A stretch of 64,000 bases of DNA, taken from Amycolatopsis orientalis DSM 43388 (GTDB lineage Bacteria > Actinomycetota > Actinomycetes > Mycobacteriales > Pseudonocardiaceae). The notes under the pieces were generated by a model. The model did not search any database and was not told where the DNA came from. It saw only the letters and a program-made list of their open reading frames with translations. Numbering within the stretch: the first letter of the stretch is position 1; every line of letters starts with the position of its first letter. Location of the stretch: positions 1 through 64,000 of the forward strand of contig NZ_ASXG01000158.1 in the NCBI RefSeq assembly GCF_000411975.1, given 5' to 3'. The position numbers and the translations under genes are program-made. Positions 24,912 through 32,855 of this stretch are shown here, in pieces.

Positions 24912-25276
24912 CTGAAGATCGGCCTGTCCGCTGCTCCGACGCCGAACGCGAGCAGACGACGAAACACCTGAACAACGCGGCGGGCGAGGGGCGGCTGACC
25001 CTCGCCGAGGTGGAGGAACGGGTCACGGCCGTTTACTCCGCGCAGTACCGGCACGAGCTGGACGCGGTGGTCGCGGACCTGCCCGCACCCGCGCCGCGGG
25101 CCCGCTGGCAGCCGCTGCTTCTGCTGGCCGGGCACCAGCTGGTGACGGAATTCGGAGCCGCGGCACCGCGACGGAAACTCGCGGTCGGAATTCTGCTGAT
25201 GTTCGCGGTGGCGCTGATGGTTTTCCTTGCCGCGCACGGCTTCGCCGATGAGGGACACCACTTCGGGCACCACTAG
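24908..25276 (+). CDS. DUF1707 (SHOCT-like) membrane-anchored protein
   Basis: This 122-residue protein has an N-terminal DUF1707 domain (VRCSDAEREQTTKHLNNAAG, then GRLTLAEVEERV...AVVADLP). A single span (LAVGILLMFAVALMVFLAA) and a His-rich tail ending GHHFGHH follow. DUF1707 modules occur at the N-termini of many actinobacterial envelope-stress proteins. It is last in the DedA-PAP2 operon with a 4-nt overlap. The His-rich end could bind metal. Specific function unknown. Confidence 0.88.
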   Translation: MTEDRPVRCSDAEREQTTKHLNNAAGEGRLTLAEVEERVTAVYSAQYRHELDAVVADLPAPAPRARWQPLLLLAGHQLVTEFGAAAPRRKLAVGILLMFAVALMVFLAAHGFADEGHHFGHH

Positions 25277-25285
25277 AGTGCCGCT

Positions 25286-26017
25286 GTGCGGAGAAAAGCG
25301 GCTTTGGTCACCGGGAGTTCGCGCGGGATCGGCAGGGCGATCGCGGAACGGCTGGGCGCGGACGGGTTTTCCGTCGCGGTCAACTACCGCGCCGATCAGG
25401 ACTCCGCCGAGGCCGTCGTCGCCAAGATCCAGGCGGACGGCGGGGAGGCGGTCGCACTGCGCGCGGACGTCACCGACGACGCTCAGCTGCGCGGCCTTTT
25501 CGATCGAACGGAACAGGAATTCGGCGGTCTCGACGTGGTCGTCGCCAACGTCGGGATCGCCCGGTTCGTGCCGCTCGCCGAATCCTCCGACGAGGTCTTC
25601 GACCTGATCTTCGCCACGAACTTGCGGCCCACCTTCGTCGCCTTGCGCGAGGCGGCCCGGCGAGTGCGCGACGGCGGCCGGATCGTCGTGGTGTCGAGCG
25701 GAGTGGTCCAGACGGCCCGGCCCGGCACCGGGCTCTACGGCGCCGCGAAGGCAGCCGGAGACCAGTTCGTGCGCGTGCTGGCGAAGGAACTCGGCCCGCG
25801 CGGCGTGACGGTGAACAGCGTGCTCCCGGGCGCGGTCCGCACCGAGGCGCTCCTCGCGGACGGTCCTCCGGGCGTGGTCGAGTACAGCGCGAAACAGACC
25901 CCGCTCGGCCGGATCGCCGAACCCGGCGACATCGCGGACATCGTCGGTTTCCTGGCGTCGCACCAGGCCCGCTGGGTCACCGGCCAGACGGTGCACGCGG
26001 GCGGCGGTCAGTTCTGA
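25286..26017 (+). CDS. Short-chain dehydrogenase/reductase (SDR)
   Basis: This 243-residue classical SDR has the cofactor motif TGSSRGIG (residues 9-16), NVG in place of NNAG, catalytic serine in VVSSG and Y151-x-x-x-K155 (YGAAK). It ends with the usual VTGQTVHAGGG. N/R residues after the glycine motif suggest NADP(H). GTG 25286 has no Shine-Dalgarno. TAGAGT lies 6 nt before it, so it may be leaderless with its own promoter overlapping the upstream stop. Substrate unknown. Confidence 0.92.
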   Translation: MRRKAALVTGSSRGIGRAIAERLGADGFSVAVNYRADQDSAEAVVAKIQADGGEAVALRADVTDDAQLRGLFDRTEQEFGGLDVVVANVGIARFVPLAESSDEVFDLIFATNLRPTFVALREAARRVRDGGRIVVVSSGVVQTARPGTGLYGAAKAAGDQFVRVLAKELGPRGVTVNSVLPGAVRTEALLADGPPGVVEYSAKQTPLGRIAEPGDIADIVGFLASHQARWVTGQTVHAGGGQF

Positions 26018-26054
26018 CCGGCCCTTGTCGAGGCGGACAAGATCGCTTGTGCCG

Positions 26055-26083
26055 CGCCACTCGGTTACCCCTGCGGAGTGGCG
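26055..26083. promoter_or_regulatory. Inverted repeat before the DyP-encapsulin operon
   Basis: CGCCACTC (26055-26062), 13 nt, GAGTGGCG (26076-26083), a perfect 8-bp dyad in the 139-bp gap. It may be an operator for the peroxidase-encapsulin genes or a terminator for the SDR. TAGGAT at 26112-26117 could be the -10 of the downstream promoter. Confidence 0.45.
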
Positions 26084-26156
26084 ATGCCGGGTGCCGCCCC
26101 CGATCCGTGGTTAGGATGCGCTCGGACGGTCACCGGGCGAGAAGGGGTGCGCGAGC

Positions 26157-27188
26157 GTGCAAGCGGGGGACCTTGAGCCGCCTGAGCCGCAGGCCGTTTC
26201 CGCGCCGTTGACCAAGGCGGCGATCTTCCTGATGGTCCAGGTCGAGGCCGGGGCCGAGCAGACCGCGAAAGACCTCCTCGCCGACCTCGCCGGACTGCAG
26301 CGCGCGGTCGGTTTCCGCGACGCCGGGGCCGGGCTCACCTGTGTCGCCGGGATCTCGTCCGCGGCCTGGGACCGGATATACGGCGATCCGCGGCCGGCGG
26401 AACTGCACGAGCTGCCGGTCTTCTCCGGCGAGAAGCACACGAGCGTCGTCACCGCCGGGGCCGACCTGCTGTTCCACCTCCGCGCCGACCGGCTCGACCT
26501 GTGTTTCGAGCTGGAATCGCTGATCATGGACCGGCTGCGCGGGTCGGTGCGGGTGCTCGACGAGGTGCAGGGCTTCCGGTACTTCGACGCGCGCGACGTG
26601 CTCGGCTTCGTCGACGGCACGGAGAATCCGACCGGCAAGGGCGTCAACCAGGCGGTGCTGGTGGACGACGACGGGCCGTTCAACCGCGGCAGTTACGTCG
26701 TCGTGCAGAAGTACCTGCACGACATGCGGGCGTGGAACGCGCTCACCACCGAACAGCAGGAGCTGGTGATCGGGCGGCGCAAACTGTCCGATGTGGAGAT
26801 GCCGGACGAGGAAAAGCCGGCCAACGCGCACGTCGCGCTCAACGTGATCACCGACGACGAGGGCAACGAACTCGACATCCTGCGCGACAACATGCCGTTC
26901 GGCCGTCCCGGGCACGACGAGTTCGGCACCTATTTCATCGGCTACACCAAATCTCCGGCGGTGATCGAGAAAATGCTGGAGAACATGTTCGTCGGTTCGC
27001 CGCGGGGCACGTACGACCGCATTCTCGACTTCTCCACGCCGCACACCGGCGCGCTGTTCTACGTGCCGACCGCGGACTTCCTGGAAGATCCCAACGCCGC
27101 CCCGCCCGAGCCGGAACCGCCGGCTGCCGCGACGCCCGCCGGGTCGTCGCTGGGCATCGGAAGCCTGCGAAGGAGCACTCGGTCATGA
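26157..27188 (+). CDS. Dye-decolorising (DyP) peroxidase with encapsulin-targeting tail
   Basis: This 343-residue haem peroxidase has the family GxxDG motif G150-F-V-D153-G154 (D153 catalytic), proximal haem ligand H225 (NAHVAL) and distal R243 (ILRDNMPFG). After a Pro/Ala-rich linker the C-terminus reads SSLGIGSLRRSTRS. SLGIGSL is the known cargo-loading peptide of encapsulated DyPs, so the enzyme should be packaged in the shell encoded next. GTG 26157 follows GAAGGGG at a rather long 9-nt spacing. It overlaps the shell gene by 4 nt. Confidence 0.96.
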   Translation: MQAGDLEPPEPQAVSAPLTKAAIFLMVQVEAGAEQTAKDLLADLAGLQRAVGFRDAGAGLTCVAGISSAAWDRIYGDPRPAELHELPVFSGEKHTSVVTAGADLLFHLRADRLDLCFELESLIMDRLRGSVRVLDEVQGFRYFDARDVLGFVDGTENPTGKGVNQAVLVDDDGPFNRGSYVVVQKYLHDMRAWNALTTEQQELVIGRRKLSDVEMPDEEKPANAHVALNVITDDEGNELDILRDNMPFGRPGHDEFGTYFIGYTKSPAVIEKMLENMFVGSPRGTYDRILDFSTPHTGALFYVPTADFLEDPNAAPPEPEPPAAATPAGSSLGIGSLRRSTRS

Positions 27189-27982
27189 ACAACCTGCACC
27201 GCGAACTCGCCCCGATCTCCGCCGCCGCGTGGGCGGACCTGGAGGAGGAGGCGAAGCGCACGTTCGCCGAGTTCGCCGCGGCGCGCCGGGTGGTCGACGT
27301 CGTCGTCGCCGGTGACCCGACGCTCGCCGCCGTCGGCACCGGGCGCCGCGAACGCGTCGGCGGGAAGTTCGACGGTGTCGCGACGAGCTTGCGCACGGCG
27401 CAGCGGATCGTGGAGCTGCGGGTGCCGTTCACGGTGTCGCGCGAGGAAGTCGATTCGGTCGAGTGGGGCGCGAAGGACGCGGACTGGCAGCCGGTGAAGG
27501 ACGCCGCGCAGCAGATCGCGTACGCCGAGGACCGAATCGTGCTCGACGGTTTCGCCGAGGCGGGCATCACCGGGATCCGCCCGGCGTCGTCGCTCTCGCC
27601 GATCGCGCTGCCGCCGGAGGCCCCGGGCTACCCGAAGGCCATCGGCGACGCGATCGCGGAACTGCGCGACGCGGGCGTGGCCGGGCCGTACACCGTCCTG
27701 CTGAGCGACGACGAGTTCACCGCCGCGTACGAGGCGGCCAACCACGGTTATCCGGTGCTGGAACACCTGAAGCAGATCGTGGACGGCGAACTCATCCGCA
27801 CGCCCGCGATCAACGGTGCCTGCGTGCTGTCTACGCGCGGCGGCGACTACGAACTCCACTTCGGACAGGATCTGTCCATCGGGTACTCCAGCCACGACGC
27901 GTCCACTGTGGAGCTGTACTTCTACGAGACGCTGACCTTCCTGGTCAACACCGCGGAAGCGGGGATCGGGCTGACCGCCTGA
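27185..27982 (+). CDS. Family 1 encapsulin shell protein
   Basis: This 265-residue HK97-fold shell protein begins NNLHRELAPISAAAWADLEE, the conserved N-terminus that receives the cargo peptide. It contains RRVVDVVVAGD and the family's C-terminal segment (YSSHDASTVELYFYETLTFL). It forms a nanocompartment, typically about 24 nm, around the DyP peroxidase it is coupled to. The pair is usually linked to oxidative stress or cell-envelope conditions. No ferritin-like second cargo is nearby. Confidence 0.96.
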   Translation: MNNLHRELAPISAAAWADLEEEAKRTFAEFAAARRVVDVVVAGDPTLAAVGTGRRERVGGKFDGVATSLRTAQRIVELRVPFTVSREEVDSVEWGAKDADWQPVKDAAQQIAYAEDRIVLDGFAEAGITGIRPASSLSPIALPPEAPGYPKAIGDAIAELRDAGVAGPYTVLLSDDEFTAAYEAANHGYPVLEHLKQIVDGELIRTPAINGACVLSTRGGDYELHFGQDLSIGYSSHDASTVELYFYETLTFLVNTAEAGIGLTA

Positions 27983-28066
27983 GGCGTTACCTGATCATGC
28001 GGTCCTGTTACGCGGCGCGGACATTCGCCGAACGTTCCGGGGATACCCGCTCGCGATAGTTGCGGC

Positions 28067-28603
28067 GTGCCGCAGAACAAGATCAAAGCCGCGCTGTTTC
28101 TGCTTCCCGCGCTGGTCGCCGCCGGGTGCTCTGGTCTGCCGACGCTCGACGGCGACCCGGACCACGACCCGGCTCAGGGCGGTGTCCCGGAAGGCGTCAC
28201 GCTGACGCCGTTCGACACGAACTACCCGGCGGTCGGCAATCTCGATCCGGCCTTGCGGAAAGCGTTGCAGGAAGCGGCAACCGACGCTCGGCAGCGCAAA
28301 GTGGACATTCGCATCGCGTCGGGCTGGCGAACGAAGGAGTATCAGCAGAAGCTGCTCGAGGACGGCATCGAAAAGCACGGCAGCCTGGAAGAGGCGCGGA
28401 AGTTCGTGAACACGCCGGAGAAATCAACGCACGTGTCCGGCAAAGCCGTCGATGTCGCGCCCACCCGAGCCGCGGACTGGCTCATTCAGCACGGGGAGAA
28501 ATACGGCCTGTGCCAGGTGTACGCGAACGAGATGTGGCACTTCGAACTGCTGACCACCTCAGGCGGGAAGTGCCCGCCCGCCCGCACGGACGCCGCTGGT
28601 TAG
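28067..28603 (+). CDS. VanY-type D,D-carboxypeptidase lipoprotein
   Basis: This 178-residue exported lipoprotein has lipobox VAAGC with C21. The catalytic domain shows S120-x-H122-x-x-G-x-A-x-D129 (STHVSGKAVD) and E155-x-x-H158 (EMWH), which are the zinc ligands and base of the VanY/DacB family. It probably removes terminal D-Ala from peptidoglycan stems or acts as a related endopeptidase. The start is GTG 28067 without Shine-Dalgarno, with GATAGT ending 6 nt before it, so it is possibly leaderless. Catalytic part is short but complete. Confidence 0.9.
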   Translation: MPQNKIKAALFLLPALVAAGCSGLPTLDGDPDHDPAQGGVPEGVTLTPFDTNYPAVGNLDPALRKALQEAATDARQRKVDIRIASGWRTKEYQQKLLEDGIEKHGSLEEARKFVNTPEKSTHVSGKAVDVAPTRAADWLIQHGEKYGLCQVYANEMWHFELLTTSGGKCPPARTDAAG

Positions 28604-28617
28604 CCGTCCGCGCGGGC
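28580..28617 (+). terminator. Hairpin over the stop codon of the VanY-like gene
   Basis: GCCCGCACGGACG (28580-28592) pairs with CGTCCGCGCGGGC (28605-28617) over 12 of 13 positions. The 12-nt loop contains part of the TAG stop. No T-tract follows. It is probably a terminator. Confidence 0.55.
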
Positions 28618-28627
28618 AGGTCCGCGG

Positions 28628-28804
28628 TCACGGGGCCCAGTAGTTGCCGGACATCACCAGGTAGACGAGCAGTTTGATGGTTTCGCCGTAGTAGGTGTCG
28701 CCATAAGGGTTGCCCGCCAGGTACTTCCAGAGCGTATCGGTCCAGACCTGGTCGCCGGCGACCATCGCGGCGGCGTCGGGGAGAGCCTGCTGCAGCGGGT
28801 GTTT
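28628..28804 (-). pseudogene. C-terminal remnant of a secreted glycoside hydrolase-like protein
   Basis: The reverse strand encodes about 57 residues of real-looking protein (VAGDQVWTDTLWKYLAGNPY, GDTYYGETIKLLVYLVMSG, NYWAP) ending at TGA 28628. The pattern resembles the C-terminal helix of GH8-like secreted hydrolases, but the family is uncertain. Upstream of about 28804 the similarity stops, and 50 bp further a family I hairpin repeat begins. No signal peptide or catalytic part remains, so this is a truncated gene. Confidence 0.55.
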
Positions 28805-28857
28805 GGTGTCAAGATGTCGGACTCGAAAGCCCCGGGTGAACCGGTTCCGTAGCCCTC

Positions 28858-28906
28858 CGTGAGGGGCTCCTTCACGGACTTGGATTCCCTCAAGGAGCCC
28901 TTCACG
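28858..28906. repeat. Single family I hairpin unit with a compensatory change
   Basis: Left arm CGTGAGGGGCTCCTT (28858-28872), 19-nt loop, right arm AAGGAGCCCTTCACG (28892-28906). Against the units at 18500 and 18627, position 11 of the left arm is T instead of C and its partner in the right arm is A instead of G, so pairing is kept. Loop length is identical. Confidence 0.85.
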
Positions 28907-29142
28907 AACCGCCCGCCGCAGTGACCTCGCCCCCATGCCACGTTGGGCTCGTCAGGCGCACCGAACGCCGCATTTGGGTCAAGCCCGCGCAACGCAGACG
29001 CCGCGCACGCAGCCAACTCGCCAGTCCCGTCGCGAAACCGCAGCTTGCCTGCTCAACTCGCCAACCCGCCGAACCCAGCCCCGCCCCCAGAGCCTCAGCA
29101 CGCCCAGCAGGCAAAGCGCTCAGCCGTAGGCCTGCACCCGTA

Positions 29143-29377
29143 CGCCCAACCAACCACGCACCCAGCCCGAAACCGCCGCCGATGCACTAGGCGCGGCCGG
29201 GTCCCGAACCGCAGCCAACACGCCCAAGCAACCACGCACCCGGCGCGGAACCGCCGCCGTTGCACCCGACGATCGAGACATCCGGCGCGGCCGGGTCCCG
29301 AACCGCGGCGAACACGCCCAAGCAACCGCGCACCCAACCCGGAAACCGCCGCCGTTGCACCCAACGATCGAGGCACC
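29143..29377. repeat. Imperfect 94-bp tandem repeat, about 2.5 copies
   Basis: GGCGCGGCCGGGTCCCGAAC begins near 29190 and again near 29284, each followed by ACGCCCAAGCAACC[AG]CGCACC and CCGCCGCCGTTGCACCC. A shorter partial copy precedes at about 29143. The stretch is open in several frames but amino acid composition is unlike any protein. It runs into the family II hairpin element and shares words with the DNA left of copy 1 (about 18745-18790). Confidence 0.7.
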
Positions 29378-29414
29378 CAGCCCAGGCCCTGCACCCCGAT
29401 ACGAAGCCTCCCTG

Positions 29415-29529
29415 CGGTTCGGTGGTGCTTGTCAAGGCATCTTTCCCGCCTTGACAAGCACCACCGAACCGTCAGCACACTCGGGCTTCGGGGTGCCCCA
29501 CGCAACCCCCGGGGCGCAATGTGCGAAGC
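29415..29529. repeat. Two-hairpin intergenic element, copy 2 (family II)
   Basis: A perfect 24-bp stem (29415-29438 with 29448-29471) has a 9-nt loop, then GCTTCG 29485-29490 pairing with CGAAGC 29524-29529 around GCCCC/GGGGC. Two base pairs of the long stem differ from copy 1 (A-T to G-C and G-C to T-A), both compensated. It lies 116 nt upstream of the ion-channel-like gene. Homology extends left to about 29391. Confidence 0.85.
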
Positions 29530-29644
29530 ACGAGCCGTCATCGGGCGACGAGCCGCCACCACCGAAGAGACCGACCTCCCAGCCCCAACCCCGCCCCCAT
29601 GGGATCATCGCCAGGGCAACAACCCAGGCACCAGGGAGCCACCC

Positions 29645-30493
29645 ATGACCACCGGCCGTCCGGCCCCAGACGAACTCAACAGCGGCATCCTCCCCGGCAA
29701 CGTCCGGGCCGACGACTGGATCATGCTCGCCCTGGCCGTCGTCTCGACCGGCATGCTGGCCTGGCTCCTGATCGGCCCGCCCCCGGCGGACATCAGCCGC
29801 TGGTTCTTCCTCGCCGACTGCGTCATCTGCGGCATCTTCTTCCTGGAGCTCCTCCACCGCTGGCGCAAACAGGCCTGGCGAGCCGCCTTCCTGGCCCGGA
29901 CCTGGTACGAAGTCTTCGCGATGATCCCGGTCGCGCACCCGGCCTTCACCGCGCACCACCATGTCATCGGCGTGATCCTGCTGATCGTCCGCCTGGGCCG
30001 GGCGGCCGACCGCGCGGTGGGCGAGCAGTTCACCTACCGCCTGGTCGACAAACTCTCCGAACCGATCGTGCACGCGATCAAAAAGCCGGTGACCATCGCG
30101 GTCCTGGACGAGGTGGTCAAGGTGCTGGAAACGGGGAACTACCCGGAGAACCTCGCCAAATCCCTCAGCGAAAACAAGACCGAACTGCGCGCCATCATCA
30201 CCGAGAAGATCTCCGAAGACCCGCAGCTCGGCAAACTGCGCCGGCTGCCGTTCCACGACGAGATCGTCCGCGCCACCGTCGACACGTCCTTCCGGGTGCT
30301 GCTGGAAGTCCTCCTGGATCCGCGGATCGACGACTTCTTCTCCGCGGTCGTGCGCGACAACCGGGAGCAGATCCGCCGCGCCGTCGCGCTCGGACTGGCC
30401 GATGTGGACGACTCGCCGGACGAGAAGCTGCTGCGCACCCGCACTCAGCGCGCCGCCGCGCACGAGTACGACGCCAGTCATCCGCGACCTTGA
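29645..30493 (+). CDS. Membrane protein, ion-transporter-like
   Basis: This 282-residue protein has hydrophobic spans at about 25-45 (MLALAVVSTGMLAWLLI), 50-70 (WFFLADCVICGIFFLELLHR) and 85-120, where a short amphipathic segment with repeated Arg (VILLIVRLGRAADRAVG) resembles voltage-sensor-type ion transporters. No K+ selectivity signature (TVGYG) is present, so channel activity is unproven. The C-terminal 150 residues are a soluble helical domain. ATG 29645 follows GGGAGCC. Its upstream DNA contains the family II repeat. It could be a sensor rather than a channel. Confidence 0.8.
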   Translation: MTTGRPAPDELNSGILPGNVRADDWIMLALAVVSTGMLAWLLIGPPPADISRWFFLADCVICGIFFLELLHRWRKQAWRAAFLARTWYEVFAMIPVAHPAFTAHHHVIGVILLIVRLGRAADRAVGEQFTYRLVDKLSEPIVHAIKKPVTIAVLDEVVKVLETGNYPENLAKSLSENKTELRAIITEKISEDPQLGKLRRLPFHDEIVRATVDTSFRVLLEVLLDPRIDDFFSAVVRDNREQIRRAVALGLADVDDSPDEKLLRTRTQRAAAHEYDASHPRP

Positions 30494-30761
30494 TCATCCA
30501 TTGTGGACATATCTACCGTGCGCCGCCGGGCGCGCACTCTCCGTTGCGGCACAGCACATCCACGGCTAACTGCCCGCCGCCGGAAGCGTCAACCGCTGAA
30601 AGAGTGCACTGTGGTCGCGCGGTGCGCGCACGGGCGCCTGGAGTAAGGTGAGATCTCCCGTTCCGTTGCTGCACAAGGGTTGTGTTGGCGCGAGTACGAG
30701 GCGTTCCCGCCGGAGTCGAGGCAGACTGGAACCGGCGGGAGGTTGAGCGCGGTTTGGAGTC
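30494..30761. other. Intergenic region, no gene seen
   Basis: I see no gene or strong terminator in these 268 bp. TATCTA at about 30508 and lower GC around 30660-30690 suggest promoter DNA, probably for the small gene that follows. Confidence 0.35.
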
Positions 30762-30989
30762 GTGGACGTGATTGATAGCGGGCAGCAGGTACGCAGGTGT
30801 CGTCGGCGGGACTGTGCGGAGGATTCGTTGTGGCGCGGATTGTGCGCCGTGCACTGGAACCGCTGGCAGAGCGGCGCGGACGCACTCGAACTCCCAGACG
30901 ATGACGTTCCCCCGCCGCCCGCGCAGGTCTGGTGGCCGCCGGAGCGGTCCCACGCGCCGCTGAGCAGCCGGGTGCTCCCGGGCTCGTAA
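30762..30989 (+). CDS. Small putative zinc-binding protein
   Basis: This 75-residue protein contains CRRRDCAEDSLWRGLCAVHW, i.e. C-x4-C-x9-C-x2-H, a compact zinc-knuckle pattern seen in small actinobacterial proteins and HNH-type ends. The rest is acidic and Pro-rich (PDDDVPPPPAQVWWPPE). The GTG start is weakly supported; the initial GTG at 30762 or the GTG at 30768 could be used. Function unknown; possibly a DNA- or RNA-associated factor. Confidence 0.5.
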   Translation: MDVIDSGQQVRRCRRRDCAEDSLWRGLCAVHWNRWQSGADALELPDDDVPPPPAQVWWPPERSHAPLSSRVLPGS

Positions 30990-31091
30990 CGCTTCCCGGC
31001 GCGCGTCGAACACTGTCGGCGCGCGCCCGGTTACCTCAGGCCACCGGAGAAACCGGGGTTCCCCAGCCGCGAATGCCCGGGGAACCCCGCC

Positions 31092-31325
31092 TCACCGGCG
31101 GGAACGCGGAATGCGCGGCTCGTCCGGTGCGGACAGCATCCGCACCAGCCGGGCGCGCGCCACGCGGTAGAGCAGGTCGCCGTGCTCGTCCGGGACCACC
31201 CGGCCGTCGAGGTCGCGGCCGGCCGCCCGCACCACCACCTTGACCGCCTCGACGGGCACCCGGCCCGCGAATTCCCCGGTCAGCCACGTGGTGACCTCGT
31301 CGGCCACCCGGCTCCGCACCGTCAT
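31092..31325 (-). CDS. Small helical protein, three-helix-bundle type
   Basis: This 77-residue protein (RVADEVTTWLTGEFAGRVPV, VVVRAAGRDLDG) resembles the three-helix-bundle dimerisation domain proteins of actinobacteria, in which a conserved F-x-G-x-V-P-x-E-x-V core is followed by an Arg-rich helix. Start 31325 is chosen over upstream codons because the domain begins there and a GGAG lies upstream. Such proteins often flank regulators; none is adjacent here. Function unknown. Confidence 0.6.
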   Translation of the reverse strand: MTVRSRVADEVTTWLTGEFAGRVPVEAVKVVVRAAGRDLDGRVVPDEHGDLLYRVARARLVRMLSAPDEPRIPRSRR

Positions 31326-31470
31326 CGGACACTCCAGTCTCCGCTCGCGAGGCCGTTCGGGGCGGCCCCGGCACTGGTCCGACGGCCGCGCCCGGATCCC
31401 GTGACGCGAAAACTGAAGCGAAACTCTTTCCCGGTGAGGCAAGGAAACCCGGGAGTAGGTCACTCCGGGC

Positions 31471-32853
31471 TCAGGTGAGCGCGTTGCGCGCGATCACCTC
31501 CGCATACCACCGCGCGCTGCGCTTCACCGTGCGCTGCTGGGTGCGGTAGTCGACGTGCACCAGGCCGAAGCGTTTCGCGTACCCCTCGGCCCATTCGAAA
31601 TTGTCCAGCAGCGACCAGTAGAAATACCCGCGCAGATCGACTCCGTGCGCCAGCGCGTCATGCGCGGCCCGCAGATGCGCGTCGAGGAAAGCGATGCGGT
31701 CGTCGTCGGAGACCTCGCCGTCGCGAAGCGTGTCCGGATACGCCGCGCCGTTCTCCGTGACGTACAACGGCACCGGCGGATAGTCCCGATGCACCTGCAG
31801 CAGCGACTCGGTCAGCCCGCCGGGACGCACCTCCCAGCCGGAGTCGGTGCGCGGCGCGGCCGGGTCCGGGACGAAGTGCACCTGGTCGGCTCCCGGCCAT
31901 TCCCGGCCCGCCGGGGTGCTTCCCGGCCGCGGCGAACCGGCCACCCGGTAGCCGCGGTAGTAGTTCACGCCCAGCCAGTCGATCGGCTTGCCGAGCACCG
32001 CCTCGTCCCCGTCGCGCACCACGGTGTCGAAGCCGAACCGGGCCAGGTCCTCGCGCAGGTCAGCGGGGTAGCCGCCGCGCAGCAGCGGGTCGAGGAACAA
32101 CCGGTTCTGCAGTCCGTCGATCCGGCGGACCGCATCGGCGTCGAGGTCGTCGGTGGAGTCCGCGACGACCGGGTACAGGTTCAGCGTGATCCCGGAAGGG
32201 CTGCTCGTGTGCTGCCGGAGCACGTCCATCGCCAGTCCGTGCCCCAGCAGCAGGTGGTGCGCCGCGGCGACGGCGCCTTCCGGCGATGTCCGGCCGGGCG
32301 CGTGGACGCCGGAGCCATAGCCGAGCATCGCCGCGCACCACGGTTCGTTGAGCGTCGACCAGCTCGCCACGCGATCGCCGAGCCGGGCCGCGATGGTCTC
32401 GGCGTATTCGGCGAACCGGTAGGCGGTGTCGCGCGCGGTCCAGCCGCCGCGATCTTCCAGCGACTGCGGAAGATCCCAGTGATACAGCGTCGCCCACGGC
32501 TGGATGCCCGCGGCCAGCAGCCGGTCCACGAGCCGGTCGTAGAACGCGAGCCCGCGCGGTTCCGGTTTGCCGTGCGGCAGGATTCGCGGCCAGGAAAGGG
32601 AAAACCGGTATGCGGTGAGCCCGAGGGACTGCATCAGGTCCACGTCCTCGGCGTAACGGCGGTAGTGGTCGGCCCCCGGATCGCCGGTGTCGCCGCGGGC
32701 CACCGCGCCCGGGCGGGCGGCGAAGGTGTCCCAGACGGACGTCTCGCGCCCGTCGGAGGTGGTCGATCCTTCGACCTGGAAGGCCGCCGTGGCGGCGCCC
32801 CAGACGAACGCGTCCGGGAACGCGAGCACGTCGGGGATCGGCTGTGCGGGCAT
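31471..32853 (-). CDS. bglC: GH1 beta-glucosidase of the cellobiose operon
   Basis: This 460-residue glycoside hydrolase family 1 enzyme has acid/base E170 in TLNEP and nucleophile E367 in VTENG, with FVWGAATAAFQVEG at the N-terminus. There is no signal peptide, so it cleaves imported cellobiose or cello-oligosaccharides to glucose in the cytoplasm. It is last in cebEFG-bglC, 2 nt after the permease stop, as in Streptomyces. AAAGGGTG precedes its ATG. The symbol rests on family, gene order and CebR boxes. Confidence 0.93.
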   Translation of the reverse strand: MPAQPIPDVLAFPDAFVWGAATAAFQVEGSTTSDGRETSVWDTFAARPGAVARGDTGDPGADHYRRYAEDVDLMQSLGLTAYRFSLSWPRILPHGKPEPRGLAFYDRLVDRLLAAGIQPWATLYHWDLPQSLEDRGGWTARDTAYRFAEYAETIAARLGDRVASWSTLNEPWCAAMLGYGSGVHAPGRTSPEGAVAAAHHLLLGHGLAMDVLRQHTSSPSGITLNLYPVVADSTDDLDADAVRRIDGLQNRLFLDPLLRGGYPADLREDLARFGFDTVVRDGDEAVLGKPIDWLGVNYYRGYRVAGSPRPGSTPAGREWPGADQVHFVPDPAAPRTDSGWEVRPGGLTESLLQVHRDYPPVPLYVTENGAAYPDTLRDGEVSDDDRIAFLDAHLRAAHDALAHGVDLRGYFYWSLLDNFEWAEGYAKRFGLVHVDYRTQQRTVKRSARWYAEVIARNALT

Positions 32854-32855
32854 GG

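Noticed and set aside
28943-30493. Long N-terminal extension of the ion-transporter-like protein
   Set aside because: The extension would translate the 94-bp tandem and hairpin repeats; a proper RBS and hydrophobic start support ATG 29645.
29645-30493. Potassium channel
   Set aside because: No TVGYG-like selectivity filter; only a voltage-sensor-like pattern of spans and arginines.
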